From contig JAGYVD010000001.1 in assembly GCA_021209875.1 (NCBI GenBank), positions 5,642,001-5,706,000 on the forward strand: a stretch of DNA of 64,000 nt, given 5' to 3'. The DNA comes from Rosellinia necatrix (Eukaryota; Ascomycota; Sordariomycetes; Xylariales; Xylariaceae). Under the pieces are notes generated by a model. It worked only from the letters and a program-made list of their open reading frames with translations. It was not told where the DNA came from and ran no database searches. The translations under genes and the position numbers were made by a program. Positions 1-10,516 of this stretch are shown piece after piece (within the stretch, counting starts at the first letter, position 1; each line of letters begins with the position of its first letter).

Positions 1-1045
1 GTTGCTTTATTATTAACTAGTTAGTGTTCTTTAACCTAACTAGGCATGACCTATATCTCAACTAGGCCTTGGCGTCTTACCGGATATCACCAAGAGCTAC
101 ACTAGTAGCGGACAACCCGATCGCGCCCCAGAAATCTCATGTCCCTCTCCTCGTCTCTTGGTCCTATCCTGCAAAAACAGTTGATAGCGCTTGGTAGAAT
201 GGGGCTCTAACATGATAGACCCGATCTTCGATTCGGGAAGGTTTGATCACGCTCAAAAAAAGAGAAGATCTCCTTGACGTAGGGGCTGGTCGTTATAATC
301 GTCAGTAGGCCTTCAACTCTGCTATTGTAATTAGTACACTTTTGGGAAAGTTATGTTTATGAAGGAGGGTCCGGCGTCCGACGGGAAGCTTTATATACTT
401 TTGATTGATTTTTATTCTACCCTTCTCAAAGAGGGTTCAAGTCTACCTCTATTACATCGCGGGTTAGCTTTAGATACTACCCTTGTCTACATAAAGCTAA
501 CCAAGTAACAAAAATTCGTTTATCGAAGTGAATGTAGGTAGGTATGGTCATAAGGCATTTCGGAATTTTTACCCCAAAATATACTTGACCTAAGAAGCTG
601 CTCTAGGATCACGGTGCATAAGTATAAAACGGATTGGCCGTTAAAATATAATCAGTGCACTAGGAAATTGGTAAAACCTAGAATCTTGGGTGCCTAGACC
701 AGATAGTTTCCAGCTTGTGAGCGACTAACCCGGCCAACCCGATACGAATCACTGCATTTTTGGGACTATGTATTGCTAGGGTTTGTCATAAAAACATCCT
801 CATTAGTTGGCTATGGCAACCCCACAATGGGCACATGCACGCAAAAAGTGAGGCTTTACTGTATTTCATGTTTAGATATAGCACATACCAAAACTTATGA
901 TTACCTCATCGCCCTAATCTCCTGGGGCATAGCAATCGAGATTAAGTTGTATGTGCATCTCAAACAAGACCCAGCCCAGTGTACGTAGTCGGAGCCTACC
1001 AGTGCACGTAAACGCCGTATGCATATTCCCACCCCAAACTCTCTC
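1..1045. other. Intergenic, no supported gene
   Basis: I see no supportable gene here. The only open frames near its end (from about 770) are under 140 codons, lack motifs and partly overlap the 3' part of the Pho88 gene on the other strand. The last bases before 1046 are probably its 3' untranslated region. Confidence 0.6.
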
Positions 1046-1764
1046 TTACTCGTCCTTGGCACCACCACGACCGGAACGCTCGGCCGCCTCAACCGCCTTC
1101 TTATCGCTTTGTGTAGTGGCGCCCTGGAGGCCGCTCATGAATCCGGCAGGCGCCTTGAAGGGGCGCTTGAGATCTCCGCTTGCCGCCTTGCCAAACACGT
1201 GGATCTGGACTAGGTTGGCCTCGATGGCGCCCTTGAAGGGGATGATGGACTGGATCAGGAGAGGGTTGGTGTATTTCATGTACAAGTGCATGAAGCCCAT
1301 CATAGCGAGACCCATGAGTTGTGACCGGAAGGCGGCCTTGATCTGTTGCGCATCGTAGGCTTGGATCGTAGTCGTCACGAGCTTGCCCTCCTCCGAGGAG
1401 CCCATAGGCGCCGGTTCGACGTATTTGAGAGTTGTCAGATCTGCCGGGGGGGGCCAGGTGTCAGTAAATCTATTCCACATGATCTTTTTGTCGCCGTCTA
1501 TGCGCCGCCAGCGTCGTACCTTTCTTTTTGTTGACCTGCAGCAGGACGTAGCCGTAGATGGCGGCGATGAGCACGTTGCTACCGATATAGAGGGCCCGGA
1601 CACCGTTGAGCACAGTTGGGTCGTCGAAGGGGATCTTCTTCGACACCTGCATCATCCCAAGGATGATGATCAGGTTGGTTCTGTCGAGCGCGAAAGAGCG
1701 TTAGCGAGCGGACGGCTATCCGGTGAGCCCACGCGACTTACATTTGCGGACTGAGGAGACCCAT
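1046..1764 (-). CDS. PHO88: Pho88/SND3-like ER membrane protein
   Basis: Three exons on the minus strand (1764-1742, 1680-1520, 1440-1046) give a 192-residue protein, close to the roughly 190 residues of yeast Pho88. Both introns have GT and AG ends (GTAAGT at 1741, GTACGA at 1519) and splicing keeps frame. The N-terminus reads MGLLSPQITN, then a hydrophobic stretch containing LGMMQVSKKIPFDD, a second hydrophobic segment around residues 35-57 (RALYIGSNVLIAA) and the sequence TLKYVEPAPMG, which I recognise as typical of the family. The C-terminal tail is charged. Family knowledge: Pho88/Snd3 sits in the endoplasmic reticulum membrane, was first linked to phosphate transporter maturation and is a component of the SRP-independent (SND) targeting route. 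The first exon holds only seven complete codons plus two bases, so gene finders may miss it. Nothing suggests damage. Confidence 0.93.
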
Positions 1765-2730
1765 TTTGCGACTGCGGGAGACGACGACGGATTGGTAACG
1801 CAGGGGCGGAGAGGACAGAGAATGATAGAAGCGCCGACCGAGAGAAAGAAAAAGGTTGGAGAGTGCGTGAGTGTTTACAGTACGCGAAAAGCGTGGTTAT
1901 GTACTGCTCCGACGTGGGTTGAAGGGAAGGGAAGTGGATGGAGGTTGATAGAAAGGGAAGAAAAAAAAAAACAGAGATTGGGAGTTCGAATGAACTGGCA
2001 CTAACTACCTCGGTGTTCTATTTGCGACGCACCAGAGATACGACCATACAGTGTTATAGCCCTGCACCCGAGTACAGTAAGTAGCGACCTCAAATTTATC
2101 GAACACAGGCATGTAGTAGTAGTACTTGAGTAAGTAGGTAGGTAGTTACAGGGCTTAGGTTGTTGTTCGTGGGCTAGAGTCCCCTGCACGGAGCCCTAAA
2201 GACCTACAGAATGGCTATGGTTAGTGGAAGGTTATAGTTTAGCTCGGCCTGCCTGATAGAGAGGATGCGCTAAACAACGAGTTACTCGCATAAGCGTCCA
2301 TTAAATAATGTCAAAGAGGACACTTGTTCTAGACATGTTCGACACAGACAGCACAAATGGGTCCATCCATCTTCTCCACCTCCCTTCTCATACTATAATG
2401 CATGCTGTCTGTCATGACTCCTATTTCGTCCGCTCTCACTGACAAACGAACATCCCACCAAACATAGTCATTTCCCCTATTTTGGGTTAATCAAGGGATT
2501 GAGTATCGTCCTATTTAGGTGGGTACAATCCATTGATATATGTCCAGCTGAGAGAATTCATCTCTGAGGCCTAGATGTGAGTCTACGGTGACTCTAAGGT
2601 GAGCTTTCATTAAAATGAGGGAGCAAGTGCTCAATACGTAAAAGCAGAAGCAAACGCCTGCTCTTTTCTTCATGCTTCACCGAGCGGGTTTTACAAGCTC
2701 TCAGGGAATGTCAGAGGCGATTGCTTCAAT
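1765..2730. other. Intergenic, upstream of Pho88
   Basis: This holds the 5' side of Pho88. A purine-rich stretch with a short A run lies at about 1961-1972. No ORF with recognisable features is present. Confidence 0.55.
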
Positions 2731-3567
2731 ATGGAAACGCCTGATACAAACAGCAAGCACAGCATGTATTTGATATATATTTATCACGGTAGCCAACCAT
2801 CGATTCCCTGCCGTTCTTATGCTGTTCAGTGTTCAGGGGAGTCTTCTAAATTGGTGCCATATTCGCTGACACTTACTTCGCTAATGCCTCCAGAGCAAGT
2901 GGCCTTTTTCTTTGTGCGCACCAAACCTCGCAAGTCCAGAGAAGCATCCAAGAGAGACGAGGACGAAGAGAAGCGTTCTGCCATCCGAATTGAAGCCAGA
3001 CCAAGGGGTGGCCACAGCAATAGAGGAAGGAAGAAGTCCAGAAGCCAGAACCGTCCTGGGCCCCAAACCATGTCCCATCCGTGTGCAGATTCATCTTCCA
3101 CGGATTTCCCACCGCTGGTCTATGAGAGACAGCAATGCCTTTGCATTAACTGTCGCTCGCCAACCCCCCAGTCGCCGAGGTGCAATTCATATGGCCATCA
3201 GGAACATGGCGCAGGTGTACATGCCCCAAACCACAAAACGGGTGAACGCCGACAGCACTCAACACAAATGAACCAAGTCTACGTCCACCCCTATTCTACT
3301 TACCATTACCGTTTCCCTGTGGTTGACCACGCTATAATCTGTCACGGCCACCGCCCCGTCCCTTATCCGGCCTGCTACATGGTGTTTGTCCCCGAGGCCG
3401 CATCTGTGCAGGATATTGAGACTGTGCTGGCTCATCGGTCAGGTCTCGTGGCTATGGCTAGACTGTCGAACGAGCAGTTGGTCCCTCTGCGCACATTGCC
3501 TTGCATCAAGACCCTTTTCAAAACTTCTTTGCAGCTTGAGGTATTGGATAGCGATAACGTGAAATAG
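2731..3567 (+). CDS. Doubtful ORF, 278 codons, no known family
   Basis: This is an uninterrupted ATG-started frame of 278 codons, unusually long for the surrounding base composition, so I record it, but I recognise no domain. The middle (residues about 65-110) is rich in Arg, Lys and Ser. The part at residues 110-175 has several Cys and His residues but not in a spacing I can match to a zinc-binding family. The opposite strand also carries open frames of 65-105 codons across the same bases, so the open frame may partly reflect composition. No signal peptide or membrane segment is evident. It could be an orphan gene, an exon of an unrecognised gene, or chance. Confidence 0.22.
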   Translation: METPDTNSKHSMYLIYIYHGSQPSIPCRSYAVQCSGESSKLVPYSLTLTSLMPPEQVAFFFVRTKPRKSREASKRDEDEEKRSAIRIEARPRGGHSNRGRKKSRSQNRPGPQTMSHPCADSSSTDFPPLVYERQQCLCINCRSPTPQSPRCNSYGHQEHGAGVHAPNHKTGERRQHSTQMNQVYVHPYSTYHYRFPVVDHAIICHGHRPVPYPACYMVFVPEAASVQDIETVLAHRSGLVAMARLSNEQLVPLRTLPCIKTLFKTSLQLEVLDSDNVK

Positions 3568-3850
3568 TCGCTGCGGTTGCCCTGGGTTATGTATATCATT
3601 GGCTTGAAGGGGATCATGAGATCTATGGCGGGCCTGTACATGCTGAAATCTGATATTGGTACGGAACGTCGAACGCGGCCAGCTGAAACGAAATCCGTGG
3701 AGGATCGCTTCACTTGTGACGGTCGAACGGTGGTGTAAATGTCTTTCATTTCGCTGCATTCATCCGCCTTGTTTTTGCTACTTAAGAATGGACATGGTCA
3801 CATTTGAAATGACGCTCTATGGCAGGCCCGAGACTCTTGGTATTCAGACG

Positions 3851-5662
3851 CTACTTTTGCCTAGGTAACTGGTTCGAGCCATATTTGAGTCGGTGAGCAA
3901 GTATGCCATTCTCACAACAAGCCTTCTCATACACCCCTCTCGGGACCCGAAGCGTCCCATCCCCCCCAAGGCTTTTGATCCAATTCGCCTCATCCTGCGC
4001 CACTCCGGCCACCGGATTTCCCTTGCCAAACATCCGTTTAATGTCCCCGGCCGCACTCGGCGCCTCATAGCACGAAGTGTTGCCACAGTTCCGGCTCTTC
4101 CACGCCTCCCACGAGCCCTCCTGGCCGGCGACTCCGCGCGGCCGGCCCCGGACATCCCTGCGCCGGAGCATGTACAGCACGCCCTCCTGCACATCCATCA
4201 GCACCTCTGACCACGCCCGCAGCAGTTCCTTGGCGCTCTCGATGCTCCCGTCATCGCCATCCCCCTCTCCTCCTCGTCCAAGACCTCCCTCCCGCAACGC
4301 CTCCAGCGCGGTCGCCATGGTCTCGTTCCTCTGTCCCAGCGTCGTCATGCGCCTCTGCAGCTCGCGCAACGCCACACCTGTCCACGCCGCCGTCCAGACC
4401 GTGCTCCTCGGCCGGCCCCCGCCCCGGCGCACCAAACCCCCGACAAACGTGTCCTCGGCCTCCGCCGCCGCCCGCAGGTGCGTCTGCGCGGGGTCCCAGG
4501 CCACGAATAGCTCGGCGCGCGTGCGCCCGAGCTCCCCCACCACGCAACGCGCCGACCTCACCAGCGCCGCGCGGCCCCGCGCCTCCCGGCGGCTGTCTTC
4601 GCATTCATCCCGTCTCTCCTCCTCCTCCTCCTCCTCCTTCTCCCCATCTACTGCAGCCGCCTTCGTCGTAGCGTTAAAGAAATCGCCGCCCAGTCGACGA
4701 CGACGGCGGCCGCCGCCCGCGAGCTTCTGCGCCAGGCACCCGCCGACCCCGGCCGCCCTCCAGACGGCCGAGGGAGGGGACGGCGGGACGGGTCGGCCGT
4801 CGGCGTAGGCGCGCCACTGCGGCCCGGCGCCCACGAGCGCGCCGACGAGCCGTTCCCGCGTCGCCTGGAAGGCGTCCCACTCGCCGCGCGCGAGGCGCAG
4901 GTGCCGCGCCCGCGCCTCGACGAGCCCGCGGTCGCGCTCGTAGGCCGCCTCCGCCTTGCAGTCGCGGACCCCATCCCCACCCCCATCCCCGGCGCGCGAC
5001 GACGGCGGGGGCCGGGGCGGGGGCCGGGGCGGCAGGGAGGCTAATTCGGCGTCGATGGCGCGCGTGGCCGCGTCCGCGCCCGCGAACCAGTCCGAGTAAT
5101 CTTCCGTCGCCGTCATGAAGTACGCGTACTCGCGCGCTGCGGCCCTGATAATGTCCGCGCTGCTGCTGCTGCTGCTGCTGCTGTTATTGCTGCTGCTGTT
5201 GCTGGGGGACTTGGACGCCTGCAAGCGCGGCGGGAGGATGGCGCGTGCTATCCCGGCCGCTGCTGGTTTCCCCGAGAAGTGGCCGCCCGGCCAGAGCGTC
5301 GTCAGGGCCGCGGCGCACAGCACGACGACGGCCACGACGAGCGCGGGTGCGATCTTGGGCGCCGTCGTCCTCGTCATCGTCGTAGTCGCCCGGTATACCG
5401 GGTCGAGGTCGGATTCGCGCTCGCTCGTGCTCCGCGCCCACGCCGCCGTCAGAGGCGCCCGGACTACCGGCGAGCGCAGCACCACGCCGCTGTGCGCGGT
5501 CGCTGCGCTGATCGACATCTTGTGCTGCCACTGCCTGCTGCTGTTGTTGCCGCGCGGCGAATGGTGTTGTTGTGAGGGGCTACGGGGATTGTTGGTTTGG
5601 GGTATTTGGGTAGTGGTTGGCATCGCGGCTCGTTCGTTCTGTCGACGATAGAGGCGTGGCAT
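3851..5662 (-). CDS. Large single-pass membrane protein of unknown function
   Basis: A single uninterrupted frame encodes up to 603 residues. Function is not recognised. A low-complexity basic and Ser-rich N-terminus (residues 1-100) leads into one hydrophobic segment (about 105-124, APALVVAVVVLCAAALTTLW). After it come a poly-Ser/Asn stretch encoded by a CTG-type repeat (5160-5210), a Pro-rich linker, a long Ala/Arg-rich probably helical region, a Glu run from a CTC-type repeat near 4620, and a C-terminal part with Cys residues (SRNCGNTSCYEAP, EKACCENG). This order fits a type II or single-pass endomembrane or surface protein with the large part lumenal or outside, which is inference. Start is uncertain: in-frame ATGs lie at 5662, 5623 and 5518. 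High GC and strong coding bias support a real gene. Confidence 0.68.
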   Translation of the reverse strand: MPRLYRRQNERAAMPTTTQIPQTNNPRSPSQQHHSPRGNNSSRQWQHKMSISAATAHSGVVLRSPVVRAPLTAAWARSTSERESDLDPVYRATTTMTRTTAPKIAPALVVAVVVLCAAALTTLWPGGHFSGKPAAAGIARAILPPRLQASKSPSNSSSNNSSSSSSSSADIIRAAAREYAYFMTATEDYSDWFAGADAATRAIDAELASLPPRPPPRPPPSSRAGDGGGDGVRDCKAEAAYERDRGLVEARARHLRLARGEWDAFQATRERLVGALVGAGPQWRAYADGRPVPPSPPSAVWRAAGVGGCLAQKLAGGGRRRRRLGGDFFNATTKAAAVDGEKEEEEEEERRDECEDSRREARGRAALVRSARCVVGELGRTRAELFVAWDPAQTHLRAAAEAEDTFVGGLVRRGGGRPRSTVWTAAWTGVALRELQRRMTTLGQRNETMATALEALREGGLGRGGEGDGDDGSIESAKELLRAWSEVLMDVQEGVLYMLRRRDVRGRPRGVAGQEGSWEAWKSRNCGNTSCYEAPSAAGDIKRMFGKGNPVAGVAQDEANWIKSLGGDGTLRVPRGVYEKACCENGILAHRLKYGSNQLPRQK

Positions 5663-6716
5663 AAGGTCTGGTTCCGTTCCCGAGTTCGAATTGGATGTAT
5701 TGTATTTGCTGATTTTCTGGTCATGGTTTGGGTAGCTCTATTTATCTATCATTGCTTGTTTGCAATTGAGCTTGGGAGCTTTCGTCTTTGTTTTTTGAGC
5801 TTGGTGCGCGTGGATGCTGGGAGATAGATCCGTAAAGACGGCAGGACAATGATCCAGGTGTTAAATCTGGTAAAGGCACAGCTTGATTGGAAAGGAGGGT
5901 GAACAATTGAGTCTGAAGTTGTTGTCAGACCGCTTATACCTCATAGGCTGTACAGAAAGACATGCCGTGAAGGATACCGGCTGCTAAGCTAATGAATGAA
6001 TCATTCCACAAATCTACAATACAAAGCTATTTTTGTGCTACTCTAACAGCCCTATCATGACCGAAAGATCCCCGGGTTAGGTAATTCTGTCTGAGACAAG
6101 AACATAATCGCCGTGCCAGGCCTCCGTTTCGGCCTCGGGCGTCCGGCCCCACCAAGGTCTATAGGCGCTTACTTCAACCGATGTTCATGAGACGGGGGCT
6201 TAAACCTCTGTGCTCTAATTCAAGTGACCACAGCGTTGAAAGGCTAATCCTTAGTTAGCAATTAAAGCACTATTTTCAAGTGCTATAAAAAGCCTTTTGA
6301 GAGTATGGTGGTTGGTTGTTCAGGGTCCCGTGGTCGACTGTTCCAGAGGATGGGATGCGGATATTGGAATCTAGTGTATAAATGGTATTTGAGCCCCTTC
6401 GGGGCGCGCCCTGGGAGATGGGGCCAGGTAAATATAATTTTATCAGCCAAGGCCTGGAAAGGACGTCGAGTGTAAGGTATACCGGCAAATTGGAATACAT
6501 GTATAAATAATATAAAATAGATTGGGGGGTTTTTCATTCGTTCCTATGGTTACAAATAGTCACAATAATTCATCATAAATAAAAAAAAAATCCCAAACAC
6601 CTCCATCAACTTCTGCAACTTTACGATTTCCGTTACATGAAAAAGAAAAAAAAAAAAAAGAAAAAAAAATAATTGAGAATGCATCCGAGGTCGAAGGGGG
6701 GAGGGGGAGAGTGGAT
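5663..6716. other. Intergenic, A/T-rich spacer
   Basis: Spacer between the unknown membrane-protein gene and the CYP505 terminator side. A-rich tracts at about 6580-6590 and 6640-6670 lie just past the CYP505 stop codon and are likely in or near its 3' end. The 6280-6540 part has a different composition with a short GC-rich palindromic motif (gccccttcggggc at 6391-6403), but I see no gene or complete mobile element. Confidence 0.5.
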
Positions 6717-9700
6717 TTAATCGAACACATCGGTGGCGTAGCGGACGTTCCGCAGGCTATCCCACCACTCGTTGGCGCGCTCCTCGGTGAGCTCGCCGTC
6801 GCCGTCCGCGCGGGCCTTGGCCATGACCATCTTGACGACCTCGGCGCGGACGCCCTCGCCGACGGCGCGCGAGCCGCAGATGTACAGGCGCGCGCTCTGG
6901 TGCCACAGCGGGATGACCTCGTCGTGGTGGGCGGCGAGGAGGTCCTGGACGTACCGGGCGCCGCCGGACAGGCCGCTGGCGCGGCTGTAGGCGCGGCGCA
7001 CGACGACGGCGCCGGCGGCCTCCCAGGCCGCGAGCTCGTCCGCGTACAGGTCGTCCCGCCCCGGCGCCCGGCACCCCGCGAGCAGCAGCGCCGGCGCCAG
7101 CTTCCGGCCCGCCGCGATCATCTCGGCCCGCTCCTGCACGAAGCCCCGGAACGGGCCCAGGCCCGTCCCCGCCGCCACGCAGATCACCGGCGTCCCCTCC
7201 GGGCTCTGCGGCAGGTGGAAGGCCGCGTGCGACGGGCGCACCGAGACGTGCAGCTTGTCGCCCGCCTCGAGGCCGCCCAGGTACGACGACGCCACGCCCA
7301 CGTGCGTGCCCTGGCCCGACTTCGACGGCGCCTCGAGGACCGAGAAGGTCAGCGTCACGTGGGACGGGTTCCAGAGCGGGGAGGAGGAGATCGAGCTGCG
7401 GGCGTTGTCAGTAGGCGTGCGAATGGAGGTATAGGAGAGGGATGAGCGAGGGGAGAGGGACGTACTATTGGCGCACGCGCATCGGCGGGAGCATGGCGAG
7501 GAACATGCCGAGCGGCAGGTTGATCGCGGGGAACTTCTCGAGGAGGTCGAGTACGGAGGTCCGCTTCTCGAGCACCTCGGGGTAGTCCTCGGCCGCGTAC
7601 TTCTTCAGAGCGTCCTTGTCCGCCTCGTCTGTGGCGGTCTCTGCCAGGGCCAGAATGTTCTATTGGCCATTGTTAGTGCTGATGTGCTCGGGGGACGTTT
7701 TATTTTTATTTTTTTTTGGTCTTGAACTTACCCTCTTGGTGGCTGGCTGGGCTAACTCGACGTAGGCGCTGAAGACGCTGTGCGCCGGCAGAGATGTCTC
7801 CGTGGGGAGTGGCGTGTTTGCGGCGCCGGCGATCGTGAGGTGGGCATCCCATGCGAGCTGGAACCGTCGCATGACGCGCTGCACTACAACCTTGGGGTTG
7901 ATCGGCAAGACGGCCAAATAATCGCCTGATCGATACGTCTGTCCGCTGGGGAGCGCGATCTCGATGTGTTTCTTGACCGGCTCGCCTTCGGCCGTGAGCG
8001 TGCGAGTGTTCACCACGAAGCCCTCCATCACGTCCTGGCGGAGAGTCGACGTCCGGGGGTTCGTGACCTCCACGCTCAAGCCGGCCGATTGCGCATTCTC
8101 CTTCGAACCCACTGTGCCGTATTTCTTCTGAAGGGCCGGCCAGAGGACGTTGTCTTCCCAGGTTTCGAAGTCGGTGAACGTGTCGGTCGATCCGGCATCC
8201 GAGAGTCCCATGTCTGCGATACGGGTGGCGCCGTTCTCCTCGAGCTTAGCGTCGACGAGCTTGGGGATGCGATGGAACGTTTGCGCCCAGTCGTGGTGGC
8301 CGACGCCAAAGACGGCGTAGTCTACACCCTTGAGCAGGTCCTTATCCTTAGACCCGGCAAGCCAGGAACAGAAAAGAGCGGCGTTGTCGGGCGCCTCTCC
8401 CTCATATGAGGCGGTAATGACGATCACTGGTTGGTTCTTGGGTAGCGCTCCGTTCGCCGTATCTAAGCAGTCCACCCTATCGACGGCGAAGCCGTGACGA
8501 GAAGCGTCGCTAGCCACCCGTTGGGCCAACGACTCGCAGGTGCCACTATTGCTACCGTAGAGGATGGTGATTTTTTGACTCACGCCCAGGGCGGCGACCG
8601 AATCCGCTAATGGTAGCTTAGAAGTTTCTTGCGAAAAACTCCTACCGGCGAGGCGATGTTCTAGCTGGGTCGGCGACAGGCCATCGCGGATGATGGCTCG
8701 CATGAGGAAATTGTCAGGCTTGATGGTCAAGGTCTGCTTGATCGCTAAATTGTAATTGGGGTCATGCATCACGAAGTTGAAGTTCTGGAAGAGCATGGCC
8801 ACGGCCAGGATGGCTTCCTGCATGGCGAAAGGTCGACCGATGCAAGCCCGCGCTCCGTTTCCGAATGGTTTCCAAGCGTTCTTGGGGAGCTTGTTGAACG
8901 GCTCGTCTAACATTCTCTCGGGCTTGAAATCATTCGCATCGTCGCCCCAAACGGCCGGGTCGAGGTGAGCCCTGGCGAGGAACAGCGCCATCGGCTCACC
9001 CTTCGACACGGGGTACCTCCCGGCCATTAGCTGGTCCTCATTGGAGACTACGCCGAATATCGAGATGGGCGAATCTAGACGTAGGGTTTCACGTAGAACC
9101 TAACGGAAAATTAGCCGAGGCCCTTTCTTTCGCGAGGCGCAGATACGTACAGCGGTGATATAAGGTAGCTTGGATATATGTTCAACGTTGATAGGGCCTT
9201 TGCCAATAACCTCGTCGACCTCCTCCTGGACCTTCCGGTAACAGTCCGGATTCTTCAGCAGCCGGTAGAAGGCGAAAGACAATGTGCCGGATGTGGTTTC
9301 GTGACCGGCAATGAGAAAGGTGATGAGGTTGTCGATGATGCTCGAATCACTCATGTGCTTCCCGGTCTTGGGGTCAGCGCCGTTGAGCATAGCGTTCAGA
9401 AGGTCCTTGCGGTCATCAGGATTCTTCTTCCTCGCCTGAAGGACTTCCTCGGCCGTCGATCTCAAAACCTCGATATCCCCCCAGTACTTGGTGTCGTCGG
9501 CTCGGTAAAAGAAGGAAGGCAGCACTCTGCTGGGTCGCTTTCCGGACTCGACCAAAAAGCCGCCCATAGCCTCGATCATAGGATGCAGTTCCTTGGTGTA
9601 GAAACTATTAAAGCGGAATCCCATGGAGCAAAGCGCAAGGGTATCAAGAGCCAAGCGGGTGAAGTCGTCGGATGCTGGGATTGGTGTGCTCGGCCCATAG

Positions 9701-10516
9701 CGAGCGAATTTCAATGCCATCTGGGTCGCAATGTCATGCATTTCCTCATACATACCACGAATGGCCAACGGTCCGAACCTACGAAATGTCAGCACGTCTA
9801 TATAGCCTTAGAAATCATGCTGTCCAGGTTGCCAAAGGTAACGGGGTGGGCAACATATCACGCGAAGGCGGATCGACGTACTATACACAAATTAGTATAT
9901 ATACCCAAAAAAAACAAGACTGTGCAGTCATGTGACAACTCACCGCTGGCATCAATACACGGTGGGCAATACCCCAAGCTTCCTCGCCTGGTTTCGCCTT
10001 GATGCGGTCGTTAGCTTGTAGAGAACAAGAGACCTGATGCCGGTGTCACTCACTGTGAAAAGCCCATCGTGTACGCCGTTTCTGATCTCCTATACTTGGC
10101 ATAAGCATTGGGCCGAAGGTTATTGGGTAAAGAAAAGGAGCGCGGACCGCAAGAACGCCGGTTGGGATCTTGGTGAAGCGTTTTTCATCGCAGAGCTCGT
10201 TGATGAGTCGGTAGCTATTCGCTATGACTATCGACTTCGAGCCGGGGAGGTATAGACGGTAGATCTCGCCTACAAGCTACGTCAGTTATATTCGTCACCC
10301 AAAGCGTTACGTGCTCTTGTGTTCCTTCGCCCTGTCTTTTTTCTTTTTTTTTTCTTTTTTTTCTTTTCTTTTTTTTCTTTTTTTCTCTCGTGATCACGCA
10401 CCATACTTATCAGCAAAGTCGGAAAAGGAGCGACGTTGGGCCACAGGGTTGATTTGGGTAGCGTTGCCGACAATGGGCAGACCCGGCGGTGATGGTATGG
10501 GTGTTATATTCGCCAT
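6717..10516 (-). CDS. CYP505-type P450 / NADPH-P450 reductase fusion (P450foxy-like)
   Basis: Self-sufficient fatty-acid (sub-terminal) hydroxylase fusion, recognised from its parts. Exons: 10516-10402, 10269-10148, 10089-10054, 10014-9944, 9778-9151, 9099-7732, 7659-7466, 7395-6717, together about 1070 residues, as expected for the family. The P450 part has AGHETT in the I helix, the ETLR of ExxR and the heme loop FGNGARACIG (Cys about 410). The FMN domain begins near residue 500 (ILYGSNSGT). The FAD/NADPH part shows YRSGDYLAVLP, GTGLGPFRGF and an end in YATDVFD. Family role: one polypeptide moves electrons from NADPH through FAD and FMN to heme. Oddities: the intron at 10053-10015 is only 39 nt, and the 71-nt exon at 10014-9944 is joined out of frame by canonical GT-AG sites on both sides, so the gene may be damaged or misassembled there. 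The intron at 10147 uses donor GTCCGC. A weak TATA-like stretch lies near 10605. Confidence 0.9.

Noticed and set aside
10215..10473. Lys-rich frames over the CYP505 first intron
   Set aside because: They follow the A/T run in the intron; the intron boundaries and P450 frame explain the region.
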